From an uncultured Alphaproteobacteria bacterium (GTDB lineage: Bacteria > Pseudomonadota > Alphaproteobacteria > HIMB59), in assembly GCA_902611415.1 (NCBI GenBank), contig CACLZM010000003.1, positions 62,001 through 126,000 of the forward strand: a stretch of DNA of 64,000 bases, in the 5' to 3' direction. How positions within the stretch are numbered: the first letter of the stretch is position 1; each line of letters opens with the position of its first letter. The notes under the pieces are model-generated. The model was not told the origin of the DNA. It saw only the letters and a list, made by a program, of their open reading frames with translations, and did not search any database. Below, piece by piece: positions 1-9,223 of this stretch. The position numbers and the translations under genes were made by a program.

Positions 1-465
1 AATCTTTCTGGACAAATAAAAGGCCATATTGATTGGGATCATCGATATCGCCTAATGAAAATGCACACCTCGATGCACTTAATGTGTGCAGCATTACCTT
101 ATTATGTTACAGGAGGATCAATTGGTTTAGAAAAAAGTAGGATTGATTTTGATTTAGGTGAAGAAACATTTGAATTTGAAACTTTAAATAAAATCATTAA
201 TGAATTTATTCAACAATCTCACTCTATTTCCTATCAGTGGATAACAAATGAAGAGCTAGATCAAAAACCTGAGTTAGTACGAACCTTGTCAGTTAAACCG
301 CCAAGAACAAATGATAAAATTCGACTTGTTAAAATAGGAGATATTGATTTACAACCGTGTGGCGGAACTCACGTAGCTAATACAAATGAAATTGGCGAAT
401 TTAAATTTATTAAGTATGAGAGTAAAGGAAAAATGAATAAACGTGTTCAGTTTACTCTCATATAA
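1..465 (+). CDS. Alanyl-tRNA editing protein (AlaX-like), 5' truncated by window edge
   Basis: Open frame continues upstream of the first ATG (NLSGQIKGHIDWDHRYRLMKMHTSMHLM); CGGTHVANTNEIG motif typical of the AlaX / AlaRS editing domain. Confidence 0.85.
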   Translation, partial: NLSGQIKGHIDWDHRYRLMKMHTSMHLMCAALPYYVTGGSIGLEKSRIDFDLGEETFEFETLNKIINEFIQQSHSISYQWITNEELDQKPELVRTLSVKPPRTNDKIRLVKIGDIDLQPCGGTHVANTNEIGEFKFIKYESKGKMNKRVQFTLI

Positions 466-1364
466 TGCACAAAGCATCCTTTAAAGATTTTTTACTTTTA
501 TTTTTATTAGCTGGTATATGGGGAAGTGCGTTCTTTAACATCAAAATTGCTTCAGAAAGTTATACACCCATGGCACTTGCCTTTGGTAGAATTTTTTTTG
601 CTGCAATAGTAATGCTTATTTACTGTTGGATAAGAAAAATTTCAATTGAAGCATTTGGAGAAAATTGGTTATGGTACGCAACTATAGGATTTGTGAATTT
701 AGTTCTCCCCTTTTTTTTTATTTCATTCGGTATATTAAAAGTTCAAAGTAATCTAGCAGCAATCTTGATGTCCACGGCACCTATTGCAGCAACAATCTTA
801 GGACATTTATTTATTCAAAATGAAAAAATCAATCTTTTAAAATTTGTTGGAATATTAATAGGCTTTCTTGGTATCATTTATTTATTTTCAGATAATATTC
901 TAATCAATCAGTCAAATATCTTTTACGCATTTATGGTAATCTTGGGTCCAGTTTGTTACACCATAGGTGGACTATTTTCACTCAAGCTAAAACATATTAA
1001 AAATGAAATACTTACATCAAGTATTTTAATTTGGGCAGTTATTCTTTTATTACCAATTATGTTCATTTTTGAAAATCCAACAGAATTGAGACCGTCTCTT
1101 AATGCTACAATTTCTCTTTTGTATCTTGGTATCGTTGCGACTGCGATAGCTTGGTTAATGAGATTTTATATTCTTAAAAATAATGGCTTAGTTTTTCAAT
1201 CACAAGTTGCCTACATCATTCCAATTTTTGGATTGATATTTGGATATCTTTTTTTAAATGAAAAAATAACTTATAAAATTATTGTTGCCCTTATTGCTGT
1301 TTTAATTAGCACTTACTTAATTGAAAAAAGTAAAAAAAATAAGATTACTGATAAACTATCTTGA
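465..1364 (+). CDS. EamA/DMT-family transporter
   Basis: 299 aa, ~10 hydrophobic segments, EamA-like repeats (WGSAFFNIKIA..., LNEKITYKIIVALIAVLIS). Confidence 0.85.
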   Translation: MHKASFKDFLLLFLLAGIWGSAFFNIKIASESYTPMALAFGRIFFAAIVMLIYCWIRKISIEAFGENWLWYATIGFVNLVLPFFFISFGILKVQSNLAAILMSTAPIAATILGHLFIQNEKINLLKFVGILIGFLGIIYLFSDNILINQSNIFYAFMVILGPVCYTIGGLFSLKLKHIKNEILTSSILIWAVILLLPIMFIFENPTELRPSLNATISLLYLGIVATAIAWLMRFYILKNNGLVFQSQVAYIIPIFGLIFGYLFLNEKITYKIIVALIAVLISTYLIEKSKKNKITDKLS

Positions 1365-1401
1365 TGTTATTTGCTTATAATATACTGTACGCAATCTAAT
1401 T

Positions 1402-2331
1402 ATGTCAGCAGATATCTTAATTAAAATTGATAATTTAAAAAAAACTTTTCAAGGAGGTTTAGAAGCCCTCAAAGGAGTCAACTTAGAAATTCAAAGAGGT
1501 GAAATTCTTGCACTTCTTGGTCCAAATGGTGCTGGAAAAACAACACTCATTAATGCCATATGTGGGATAGTCTTACCTACATCAGGAACCATTTCAGTTG
1601 ATGGATATGATGTTGTTAAAGATTTCAGAAAAACTCGATCGATGATTGGCCTTGTGCCTCAAGAACTCCATTTAGAAGCCTTTGAAAAAGTTTTTCAAAA
1701 TGTCTCTTACACTAGAGGCTTATATGGTAAGAAAAAAGATCCTGCATACATAGAAAAAATTCTAAAAGATCTCAGCCTTTGGGATAAAAAAGATAGTAAG
1801 CTTCGTGAGCTTTCTGGAGGTATGAAAAAAAGAGCATTAATTGCAAAGGCATTGAGTCATGAACCAAAAATACTTTTTCTAGATGAGCCTACTGCAGGTG
1901 TCGATATTAATTTGCGAAGAGATATGTGGAGAGCGGTAAGGGAGCTTAAAGAAAATGGTGTAACAATTATTCTTACTACTCATTATATCGAAGAAGCTGA
2001 GGCTATTTCTGATCGAGTATCTGTAATCAATAATGGCGAGATCATAATTACTGATAATAAGAATGATTTAATGCAAAAAATGGGCCAAAAGAATTTAACT
2101 ATAGAATTTCAGGAGCCTTTCAGTCAAATCCCATCTACTTTAGAGTCGTATAACTTAAAAATGAATAGTAATAACTCTTTAACATATTCATATGACTCTC
2201 ACGGGTCTTCGACTGGTATTACCGCACTTCTTCAAGACATAAAGACAGCTGGTCTAAAATTAAAAGATTTAAATTCCTCCCAGACATCGCTGGAGACGAT
2301 ATTCGAAAAACTTTTGGAGGAGAGTGTATGA
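1402..2331 (+). CDS. ABC-2 type transporter ATP-binding protein
   Basis: Walker A GPNGAGKTT, signature LSGGMKKR, Walker B ILFLDEPTAGVD. Confidence 0.93.
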   Translation: MSADILIKIDNLKKTFQGGLEALKGVNLEIQRGEILALLGPNGAGKTTLINAICGIVLPTSGTISVDGYDVVKDFRKTRSMIGLVPQELHLEAFEKVFQNVSYTRGLYGKKKDPAYIEKILKDLSLWDKKDSKLRELSGGMKKRALIAKALSHEPKILFLDEPTAGVDINLRRDMWRAVRELKENGVTIILTTHYIEEAEAISDRVSVINNGEIIITDNKNDLMQKMGQKNLTIEFQEPFSQIPSTLESYNLKMNSNNSLTYSYDSHGSSTGITALLQDIKTAGLKLKDLNSSQTSLETIFEKLLEESV

Positions 2332-3089
2332 ACTGGACAGGCATAATGGCGATTTACTTGCATGAAATGGATCGAATGAGAAGAACAACTGTTCAAAGTA
2401 TATTTTCTCCTGTGATATCATCCTCTCTTTATTTTGTAGTCTTCGGTGCTGCAATCGGCAGTCGCATCCCTGTGATTGAAGATATATCATATGGTTCTTT
2501 CATAGTGCCTGGTATGATAATGTTAGCTTTACTTACACAAAGTGTCTCAAACGCTTCCTCAGGTATCTTTTTTCCAAAATTTCTTGGAACTATAAATGAA
2601 ATTTATGCTGCCCCACTATCAACAACAGAGATTGTTATTGGTTTTGTTGGCGCGGCCACTACAAAATCAATAATTTTAGGAAGCTTAATATTAGCAACAG
2701 GGTTATTTTTTGTTGAAATATATATTATGCATCCTTTTACAATGATCTTAATGCTCGTCTTAACATCTTTAACTTTTAGCTTACTAGGTTTTCTCATAGG
2801 GATGTTGTCATCAAATTGGGAGGAGCTATCAATATTTCCTACACTAATTTTATCTCCACTTGTATTTCTTGGCGGCTCGCTATATTCAATCAACTGGTTA
2901 CCAGAGTTCTGGCAGAACGTTTCTTTGGTAAATCCAGTTCTTTACTTAGTAAGTGGTTTTCGATGGAGCTTTTATGAAATGGCTGATGTAAGTATTACAA
3001 CAAGTTTGATTATGATATTTACTTTTTTAATTCTAAATATTTCTGCAATTATTTATATTTTTTCAAAAGGCTTCAAAATTAAAGACTAG
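2328..3089 (+). CDS. ABC-2 type transporter permease
   Basis: Overlaps preceding ATPase (ATGA-type); multi-TM, ABC-2 permease character. Confidence 0.9.
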   Translation: MNWTGIMAIYLHEMDRMRRTTVQSIFSPVISSSLYFVVFGAAIGSRIPVIEDISYGSFIVPGMIMLALLTQSVSNASSGIFFPKFLGTINEIYAAPLSTTEIVIGFVGAATTKSIILGSLILATGLFFVEIYIMHPFTMILMLVLTSLTFSLLGFLIGMLSSNWEELSIFPTLILSPLVFLGGSLYSINWLPEFWQNVSLVNPVLYLVSGFRWSFYEMADVSITTSLIMIFTFLILNISAIIYIFSKGFKIKD

Positions 3090-3095
3090 TAACAG

Positions 3096-4529
3096 ATGTC
3101 AAATAGGATCGTCTGGTTTAAGAAGAATTTAAGATTTAAAGACAATGAAATTCTTATTGATGAAAATAAAAGATCTATATTAATTTACATTATAGAACCC
3201 GAGCTGTGGAAGCAAAAAGATATGTCTTTAAGGCAATGGCAATTTACATTAGAGAGTGTAAATGACCTTAAACGACAATTATTAAAAAATAATTTATATT
3301 TAAATATCTTTTTTGGTGACACGATTGAAATATTCAAGTTTTTAAAAGATAAACATAGCTTTTCAAGCGTAATTAGCGAACAAGAAACAGGCATTGAATG
3401 GACTTACCAAAGAGATAAAAAATTAAAAAAATTTTTTTTTCAAAATAAAATTGATTGGATTGAATGCTCTTACCCAGGTGTTAAAAGAGGACATCATGAT
3501 AGAAACCTATGGGCAAAAAATTTTAGAAACGAGATTATTAAAAAGTCTAATTTGCCCATTATAAAACAATCAGTTAATTTAGAATTAACAAACCATGAAT
3601 TACCAAAATTTTTTTATGATTCAACACCATGTCCATATAGGCAAAAGGGTGGATCTGTCGAAGCAGAAAAATTGCTTCAGTCTTTTTTAAATAAAAGAGG
3701 TGAAAATTATCAATTTGAGATGTCTAGCCCGATAACTGCTGAAAAAAGCTGCTCAAGATTATCAACTCATTTGACATATGGTACAATATCACACCGCACA
3801 GTTTTTCAAGAGGCCGAAAAAAAAAGAGATCTAATAAAGCACACCAATAAAAATTTTGCTAAATCTATAAATTCATTTTTATCTAGGTTACATTGGAGAT
3901 CGCATTTTATTCAAAAATTAGAGGATCAGCCATCAATTGAACATGTAAGCTTTATTCCTGTGTATGATCAAATACGTGATAAAGATGAAGAGAAATTAGA
4001 GGCTTGGATTGAAGGTAAGACTGGAGTTCATTTTATCGATGCATGTATGATTTATTTAAGAAATTATGGATGGATCAATTTTAGAATGAGAGCAATGTTA
4101 GCATCATTTGCTTCTTATAATTTATGGCTTGATTGGAGATACTTTGCTCCACGCTTGGCAGCGTTGTTTACAGACTTTGAACCCGGAATTCATTACAGTC
4201 AAATACAAATGCAATCAGGTACAACCGGTATCAATACGATTAGAATGTATAATCCTTATAAACAAGCTATGGATCAAGATCCTCTCGGTAAATTTATTAA
4301 GTCACAAATTCCTGAAGTAAAAAATTTCCCACCTGCTTTTTTTCATAATCCCCCAAAAAAAAGTTTGAACGTAAATTTGTTCGATAATGAGTTTCAAAAA
4401 GAAATAATAAATGTTAAAGAAACTGCTCAGTATGCTAGAAAAAAAATTTTTGATATTCGCAAATCACAAGAACATAAAATACTTGCAAAAAATGTTTATT
4501 TAAAACATGGTAGTAGAGGAAGAAATTGA
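3096..4529 (+). CDS. Cryptochrome/photolyase family FAD-binding protein
   Basis: VWFKKNLRFKDN N-terminal motif; C-terminal FAD-domain region SRLHWRSHFIQKL, NFRMRAMLASFASYNLWLDWR, GTTGINTIRMYNPYKQAMDQDPLGKFI. Confidence 0.87.
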   Translation: MSNRIVWFKKNLRFKDNEILIDENKRSILIYIIEPELWKQKDMSLRQWQFTLESVNDLKRQLLKNNLYLNIFFGDTIEIFKFLKDKHSFSSVISEQETGIEWTYQRDKKLKKFFFQNKIDWIECSYPGVKRGHHDRNLWAKNFRNEIIKKSNLPIIKQSVNLELTNHELPKFFYDSTPCPYRQKGGSVEAEKLLQSFLNKRGENYQFEMSSPITAEKSCSRLSTHLTYGTISHRTVFQEAEKKRDLIKHTNKNFAKSINSFLSRLHWRSHFIQKLEDQPSIEHVSFIPVYDQIRDKDEEKLEAWIEGKTGVHFIDACMIYLRNYGWINFRMRAMLASFASYNLWLDWRYFAPRLAALFTDFEPGIHYSQIQMQSGTTGINTIRMYNPYKQAMDQDPLGKFIKSQIPEVKNFPPAFFHNPPKKSLNVNLFDNEFQKEIINVKETAQYARKKIFDIRKSQEHKILAKNVYLKHGSRGRN

Positions 4530-4537
4530 ACTAATCT

Positions 4538-6196
4538 ATGTTTGAAAAACCTGATTATATCGTAATTGGTTCTGGATCAGCAGGATCTACAATCGCTTAC
4601 AGACTTGGGGAAAACCCTCAATTAAAAATTCTAGTATTAGAATTTGGCGGCAATGACAATAGTCCTTTTATACAAATGCCTGCAGCACTCTCATACCCAA
4701 TGAATATGAATAAATTCGATTGGGGCTATAAAGCAGAACCCGAGCCTACTTTAAATGGTAGGTCTCTCGTGTGCCCTAGAGGTAAAGTTATAGGAGGGTC
4801 TTCGTCAATTAATGGAATGATTTATGTAAGGGGTAATGCTGGTGATTATAATCAGTGGGCAGAAAGTGGTGCAAAAGGTTGGGATTATCCAGATGTCCTT
4901 CCATATTTTCAAAGAATGGAAGCAAGCCACGGAGGCAATTCAGAGTTTAGAGGAAAATCAGGTCCTCTAAACATAATTCATGGCAAAAGAGATAACCCAT
5001 TACACAATGCTTTTGTAAAAGCTACCGAGCAGGCGGGATACACCTACACTGATGACTACAATGGCTTTCGACAGGAGGGTTTTGGACCAGCTGATATGAC
5101 CGTTTGGAAAGGCTCACGTTTTTCAACCGCAAAAGCTTACTTAAAACCAGCATTAGCAAAAAAAAATGTACAACTCATAACAAAGGTCTTAGTCGATAAA
5201 ATAATTTTTCATGAAGATAAAGCTAAGGGAGTTGAAGTATACCATCGGGGCCAAAAAAAAACCTTTAGTGCAAATATTGGTGTTGTGTTATCAGCTGGCG
5301 CTATCAATAGTCCAACAATTCTTCAGAGATCGGGCATTGGAGAGGGCAATGATTTAAATAGTTTGGGGATCAAGGTTATTAAAAACTTACCAGGTGTTGG
5401 TAAAAACTTACAAGATCATTTAGAAGTTTATTTTCAAGTTAAATGTTTACAACCAGTAACACTTAATAAATATTTAAATCCTTTTTCTAAATTACTTATC
5501 GGCATGCAATGGATGTTTCTAAAAAGTGGGCCAGGTGCAACAAACCAATTTGAAACTCTTGGTTTCATTCGCTCTGATAAAAACATACCATATCCTGATA
5601 TACAATTTCATTTTCTTCCAGTCGCAATTAGATATGACGGAAAGGCGCCTAGCGAAGGTCACGGTTTTCAATTGCACGTAGGGCCAATGCGCTCAAAATC
5701 TAGAGGTTTTGTAAAATTAAAATCTAGTAACCCATTTGATTCACCAACTATAAAATTCAATTACATGTCTCATGAAGATGATTTTCCAAACTTTAGAAAA
5801 TCACTTAGACTTAGCAGAGAGATATTGAGTCAAGAGGCCCTAGTTCCTTTTAAAGGAGATGAAATTCAACCTGGTGATGACGTTGCTTCGGATGAAGGCC
5901 TCGACGAATTTATAAAAAATAATTGTGAAAGTGCTTATCATCCATGTGGTACCTGCAAGATTGGAAAAGAAGATGACCCTTCTTCTGTCGTTCTAAACGA
6001 TTGCAAAGTAAAGGGTTTTTCAAATTTATTTCTTGCAGACTCATCAATTTTTCCTCAGATATGTAATGGCAATCTTAATGCACCATCTATAATGACTGGT
6101 GAGAAAGCCTCAGATCATATCTTGGGAAAACCTCTTTTAGCACCATCAAATTTACAACCTTATACCCATCCAAATTGGCAAAATTCACAAAGATAA
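4538..6196 (+). CDS. betA: GMC oxidoreductase, choline dehydrogenase-like
   Basis: GSGSAGSTIAYRL FAD motif, GKVIGGSSSINGMIYVRG GMC signature, C-terminal YHPCGTCKIG. Confidence 0.82.
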   Translation: MFEKPDYIVIGSGSAGSTIAYRLGENPQLKILVLEFGGNDNSPFIQMPAALSYPMNMNKFDWGYKAEPEPTLNGRSLVCPRGKVIGGSSSINGMIYVRGNAGDYNQWAESGAKGWDYPDVLPYFQRMEASHGGNSEFRGKSGPLNIIHGKRDNPLHNAFVKATEQAGYTYTDDYNGFRQEGFGPADMTVWKGSRFSTAKAYLKPALAKKNVQLITKVLVDKIIFHEDKAKGVEVYHRGQKKTFSANIGVVLSAGAINSPTILQRSGIGEGNDLNSLGIKVIKNLPGVGKNLQDHLEVYFQVKCLQPVTLNKYLNPFSKLLIGMQWMFLKSGPGATNQFETLGFIRSDKNIPYPDIQFHFLPVAIRYDGKAPSEGHGFQLHVGPMRSKSRGFVKLKSSNPFDSPTIKFNYMSHEDDFPNFRKSLRLSREILSQEALVPFKGDEIQPGDDVASDEGLDEFIKNNCESAYHPCGTCKIGKEDDPSSVVLNDCKVKGFSNLFLADSSIFPQICNGNLNAPSIMTGEKASDHILGKPLLAPSNLQPYTHPNWQNSQR

Positions 6197-6735
6197 AATT
6201 AATGATCAGGTTAGTTCTTTTGTTTCTGATACTCCCATTAACTGCATATTCTGATAAACATATTCCATATTATAAATCCCTTGCTCATGATGAGTCTTGG
6301 CTACGTCACTATCCAGAAAATCAAGATTTGAATAAACAAACAGAGAAGTTTCTCCTTACAGAGGAAAATATGCCTGTAAAGATTATTGAAGAGTTTAGAA
6401 ATAGTTGGAGTTCTTATACAGATTGGTACCGCATTGAATTATTTAATGGAATACAAGGTTGGATCGCTCACAATCAGTTATCTAAAAAAAGAACTTTGCT
6501 AATACTAGAGGATATTGAGCTGTATGCATTGAAATCTTATGATCCTGAGTCTTGGATGACTATTCAAAAAGGAATTATACTTGCGCCAAAAATTGTAAAC
6601 TTGTTAGAAGTAAAAGAAACAATGGTAAAAATAAGTATACCTGAGGGCAATAAATTCTCTGTCAAAGGATGGATACCCGTAGATGACAGATTATGGGGAG
6701 TCCCTGATAAAAAAACGCAAATTTTAAATGATTAA
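6175..6735 (+). CDS. SH3-domain (bacterial SH3-like) secreted protein
   Basis: Hydrophobic N-terminus plus WYRIELFNGIQGWIAHNQLSKKRT SH3b-like repeat; start overlaps betA end. Confidence 0.65.
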   Translation: MAKFTKIKLMIRLVLLFLILPLTAYSDKHIPYYKSLAHDESWLRHYPENQDLNKQTEKFLLTEENMPVKIIEEFRNSWSSYTDWYRIELFNGIQGWIAHNQLSKKRTLLILEDIELYALKSYDPESWMTIQKGIILAPKIVNLLEVKETMVKISIPEGNKFSVKGWIPVDDRLWGVPDKKTQILND

Positions 6736-7282
6736 ATACTTACTATTTATATTACTCGTGGTACAAGACTTGATGGCCTATAATGAGCCCCCTTTTAAAG
6801 TTGTTTATCAGACAGATACGTATGAAATTAGATTTTATGAGGAGCGCTTAGTAGTCCAAACTCAATACACTAATCAAAATAATGGATTTCGAAAGCTCTT
6901 TAATTATATTTCTGGCAATAATAAACAAAGTGAAAAAATTGCAATGACCTCACCAGTTAATGTTACTCAAATTAAAAATGTGTACGTCATGCAATTTTAT
7001 TTACCAAATAAATACAAACCGAATGAAATACCTATGCCATCAGATAATTCAGTAAAAATTTCATCAATTGAGCCAGGTTATTTTGCAGTAATTAGATATT
7101 CTGGCTTCTCTTCCGATAAAAATTTTTATAAATATCGAGAGGTTTTAAAAAGTGAGTTGAATACTGATGATATTGAAGTTATTGGACCTGCTATTAAAGC
7201 TACCTATGATGGCCCTTTTACATTACCTAATTTTCGAAGAAATGAAGCAATTTATCAAGTTGATTGGAAGAATCCTCTTTAA
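6728..7282 (+). CDS. SOUL family heme-binding protein
   Basis: PPFKVVYQTDTYEIRFYEERLVVQT... FRKLFNYISGNNKQSEKIAMTSPV. Confidence 0.9.
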   Translation: MIKYLLFILLVVQDLMAYNEPPFKVVYQTDTYEIRFYEERLVVQTQYTNQNNGFRKLFNYISGNNKQSEKIAMTSPVNVTQIKNVYVMQFYLPNKYKPNEIPMPSDNSVKISSIEPGYFAVIRYSGFSSDKNFYKYREVLKSELNTDDIEVIGPAIKATYDGPFTLPNFRRNEAIYQVDWKNPL

Positions 7283-7493
7283 GTCACAAACGCCAACAAT
7301 TTAATTTAAGATATGGTCTAGTTTTTTTAAATATTTTATTAATATTTTTTAATGTTTTTTCTGCCAATATCACTGATTTTATTGGACAATCTTAGATATT
7401 CACTAGATGCATAGTTTCATTAACTTCTTAGCATTATTTTTTTTTTGATTCAGTATTTATAAGTTTCACAACTCAAAAATTAGAGAGGTATTT

Positions 7494-7835
7494 ATGAAAC
7501 TAGTAACAGCAATTATCAAGCCCGATAAAGTTGAAGCTTTGAGACAATCACTTACAGGTGTGGACATCCAAGGTTTAACTATTGTTGAGGCTAAAGGATA
7601 TGGGCGCCAAAAGGGTCATACCGAACTGTACCGAGGCGCAGAATATGAGGTACATTTTCTTCCTAAATCTCGAGCAGAGGTTTTAGTAGATTCTGCAGAC
7701 GTCGAAAAAGTCATAACAACGATTTCTGAAGCAGTTAAATCAGGAAAAATTGGAGATGGCAAAATTTTTGTAACTGAAGTGCAAGAAGTTGTCCGAATAC
7801 GTACAGGAGAACGAGGCGCTGAGGCGATTAAATAA
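7494..7835 (+). CDS. glnK: P-II family nitrogen regulatory protein
   Basis: MKLVTAIIKPDKVEALRQSL, YRGAEYEVHFLPK T-loop, next to amt. Confidence 0.95.
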   Translation: MKLVTAIIKPDKVEALRQSLTGVDIQGLTIVEAKGYGRQKGHTELYRGAEYEVHFLPKSRAEVLVDSADVEKVITTISEAVKSGKIGDGKIFVTEVQEVVRIRTGERGAEAIK

Positions 7836-7844
7836 GGAGATCCA

Positions 7845-9125
7845 ATGAAAAAAATATTAACTTTCTTAATCCCTACTTTGCTTTTCTCTGGAGTTGCAAG
7901 TGCGGAAGTATCTGCTGAAACAGCCTTTGTATTTAATACATTTTTATTTGTTTTTAGTGGAGTCTTAGTGATGTTCATGGCATTAGGTTTTGCCATGTTA
8001 GAAGCTGGATTTGTTCGTAAAAAAAACACATCAGCAATTTTATTAAAAAATATAGCTTTATACTCAATTGCAGGAATAATGTTTTATCTAATCGGTTACA
8101 GTTTAATGTATGTAGATGTATCAGGTTGGATAGGTTCGTTAGGTGGTGCTTTTTATGATACCGCTGATGATTTAACAGTTGCAACTGAAGAGGGTGGCTA
8201 CTCTTTAGCATCAGATTGGTTTTTCCAAATGGTGTTCTGTGCTACTGCAATTTCAATTGTATCTGGAGCTTGTGCTGAAAGAATTAAAGTATGGCCATTT
8301 ATGATATTTGCAGCATTTATGACAGGAATTATTTACCCAATCTATGGTTCTTGGACCTGGGGGGGTGGATGGCTTACAGAAATGGGCTTTTCTGATTTTG
8401 CTGGATCTACAATTGTTCACTCAGTCGGTGGATGGGCAGCTTTGACTGGCTGTTTAATTCTTGGTCCTAGAGCTGGAAAATATGGTGCAGATGGAAAGAT
8501 CTCTCCAATCGCTGGTGCAAATATGCCTTTAGCGTGTCTTGGTACCTTCATCCTTTGGTTTGGATGGTTTGGATTTAACGGTGGATCTCAATTAGCACTT
8601 GGTAGTGCTGCCGATGCTTCTGCAATGTCAATTGTCGTTGTAAATACAAATATCGCTGCATGTGGTGGTGTCGTAGCTGCAATTATCTTATCACAGTTAT
8701 TGTATAAAAAAATTGATCTATCTATTGCATTGAATGGTGCTATAGCAGGTCTTGTCGCTATTACTGCAGGTCCAGATTTGAGCAACCACTTCTTATCAAT
8801 GATAGTTGGTGCAATAGGTGGTATTCTTTGTACTATTGCTATCCCAATGCTCGACAAAATGAAAATTGATGATGTTGTCGGTGCCATATCAGCACACTTA
8901 GTTGCAGGTATTTGGGGAACATTGGCTGTAGGTATTTTTGGAAGCGGTGACTTCTTAGTACAATTAATTGGTATTGTAGCTGCTGCGGTCTTAGTTGTGC
9001 CTTTAAGTGGCATTTTCTTTTACATACTTAAAGGAACCGTCGGTCTGAGAGTATCTGAAGAGACAGAAGCTTCTGGACTAGACAGTGCTGAGTTAACAAC
9101 TGTTGCATATCCAGAATTTAAATAA
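7845..9125 (+). CDS. amt: Ammonium transporter
   Basis: FGFAMLEAGFVRKKNT, STIVHSVGGWAALTG, FILWFGWFGFNGGS Amt motifs. Confidence 0.96.
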   Translation: MKKILTFLIPTLLFSGVASAEVSAETAFVFNTFLFVFSGVLVMFMALGFAMLEAGFVRKKNTSAILLKNIALYSIAGIMFYLIGYSLMYVDVSGWIGSLGGAFYDTADDLTVATEEGGYSLASDWFFQMVFCATAISIVSGACAERIKVWPFMIFAAFMTGIIYPIYGSWTWGGGWLTEMGFSDFAGSTIVHSVGGWAALTGCLILGPRAGKYGADGKISPIAGANMPLACLGTFILWFGWFGFNGGSQLALGSAADASAMSIVVVNTNIAACGGVVAAIILSQLLYKKIDLSIALNGAIAGLVAITAGPDLSNHFLSMIVGAIGGILCTIAIPMLDKMKIDDVVGAISAHLVAGIWGTLAVGIFGSGDFLVQLIGIVAAAVLVVPLSGIFFYILKGTVGLRVSEETEASGLDSAELTTVAYPEFK

Positions 9126-9152
9126 TATTTATTTTTAGTATTTTTTACTCCT

Positions 9153-9181
9153 AAAAGGGCGCATTAGCGCCCTTTTTTTTT
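9153..9181 (+). terminator. Rho-independent terminator of glnK-amt
   Basis: aaaagggcgcattagcgccctttttttt: GC-rich hairpin followed by T-tract. Confidence 0.9.
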
Positions 9182-9223
9182 AAAGTTTAGTATTAAAACT
9201 TATTTATGTAGGATAAATATTTA

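Noticed and set aside
6175-6196. Possible frameshift or fusion between betA-like gene and SH3 gene
   Set aside because: Both proteins have complete ends; a 22-nt overlap is consistent with this compact genome.
7616-9013. Reverse-strand ORFs over glnK/amt (7616..8029, 7975..8211, 8588..9013)
   Set aside because: Fully antisense to confidently identified genes; composition is typical of antisense shadow frames.
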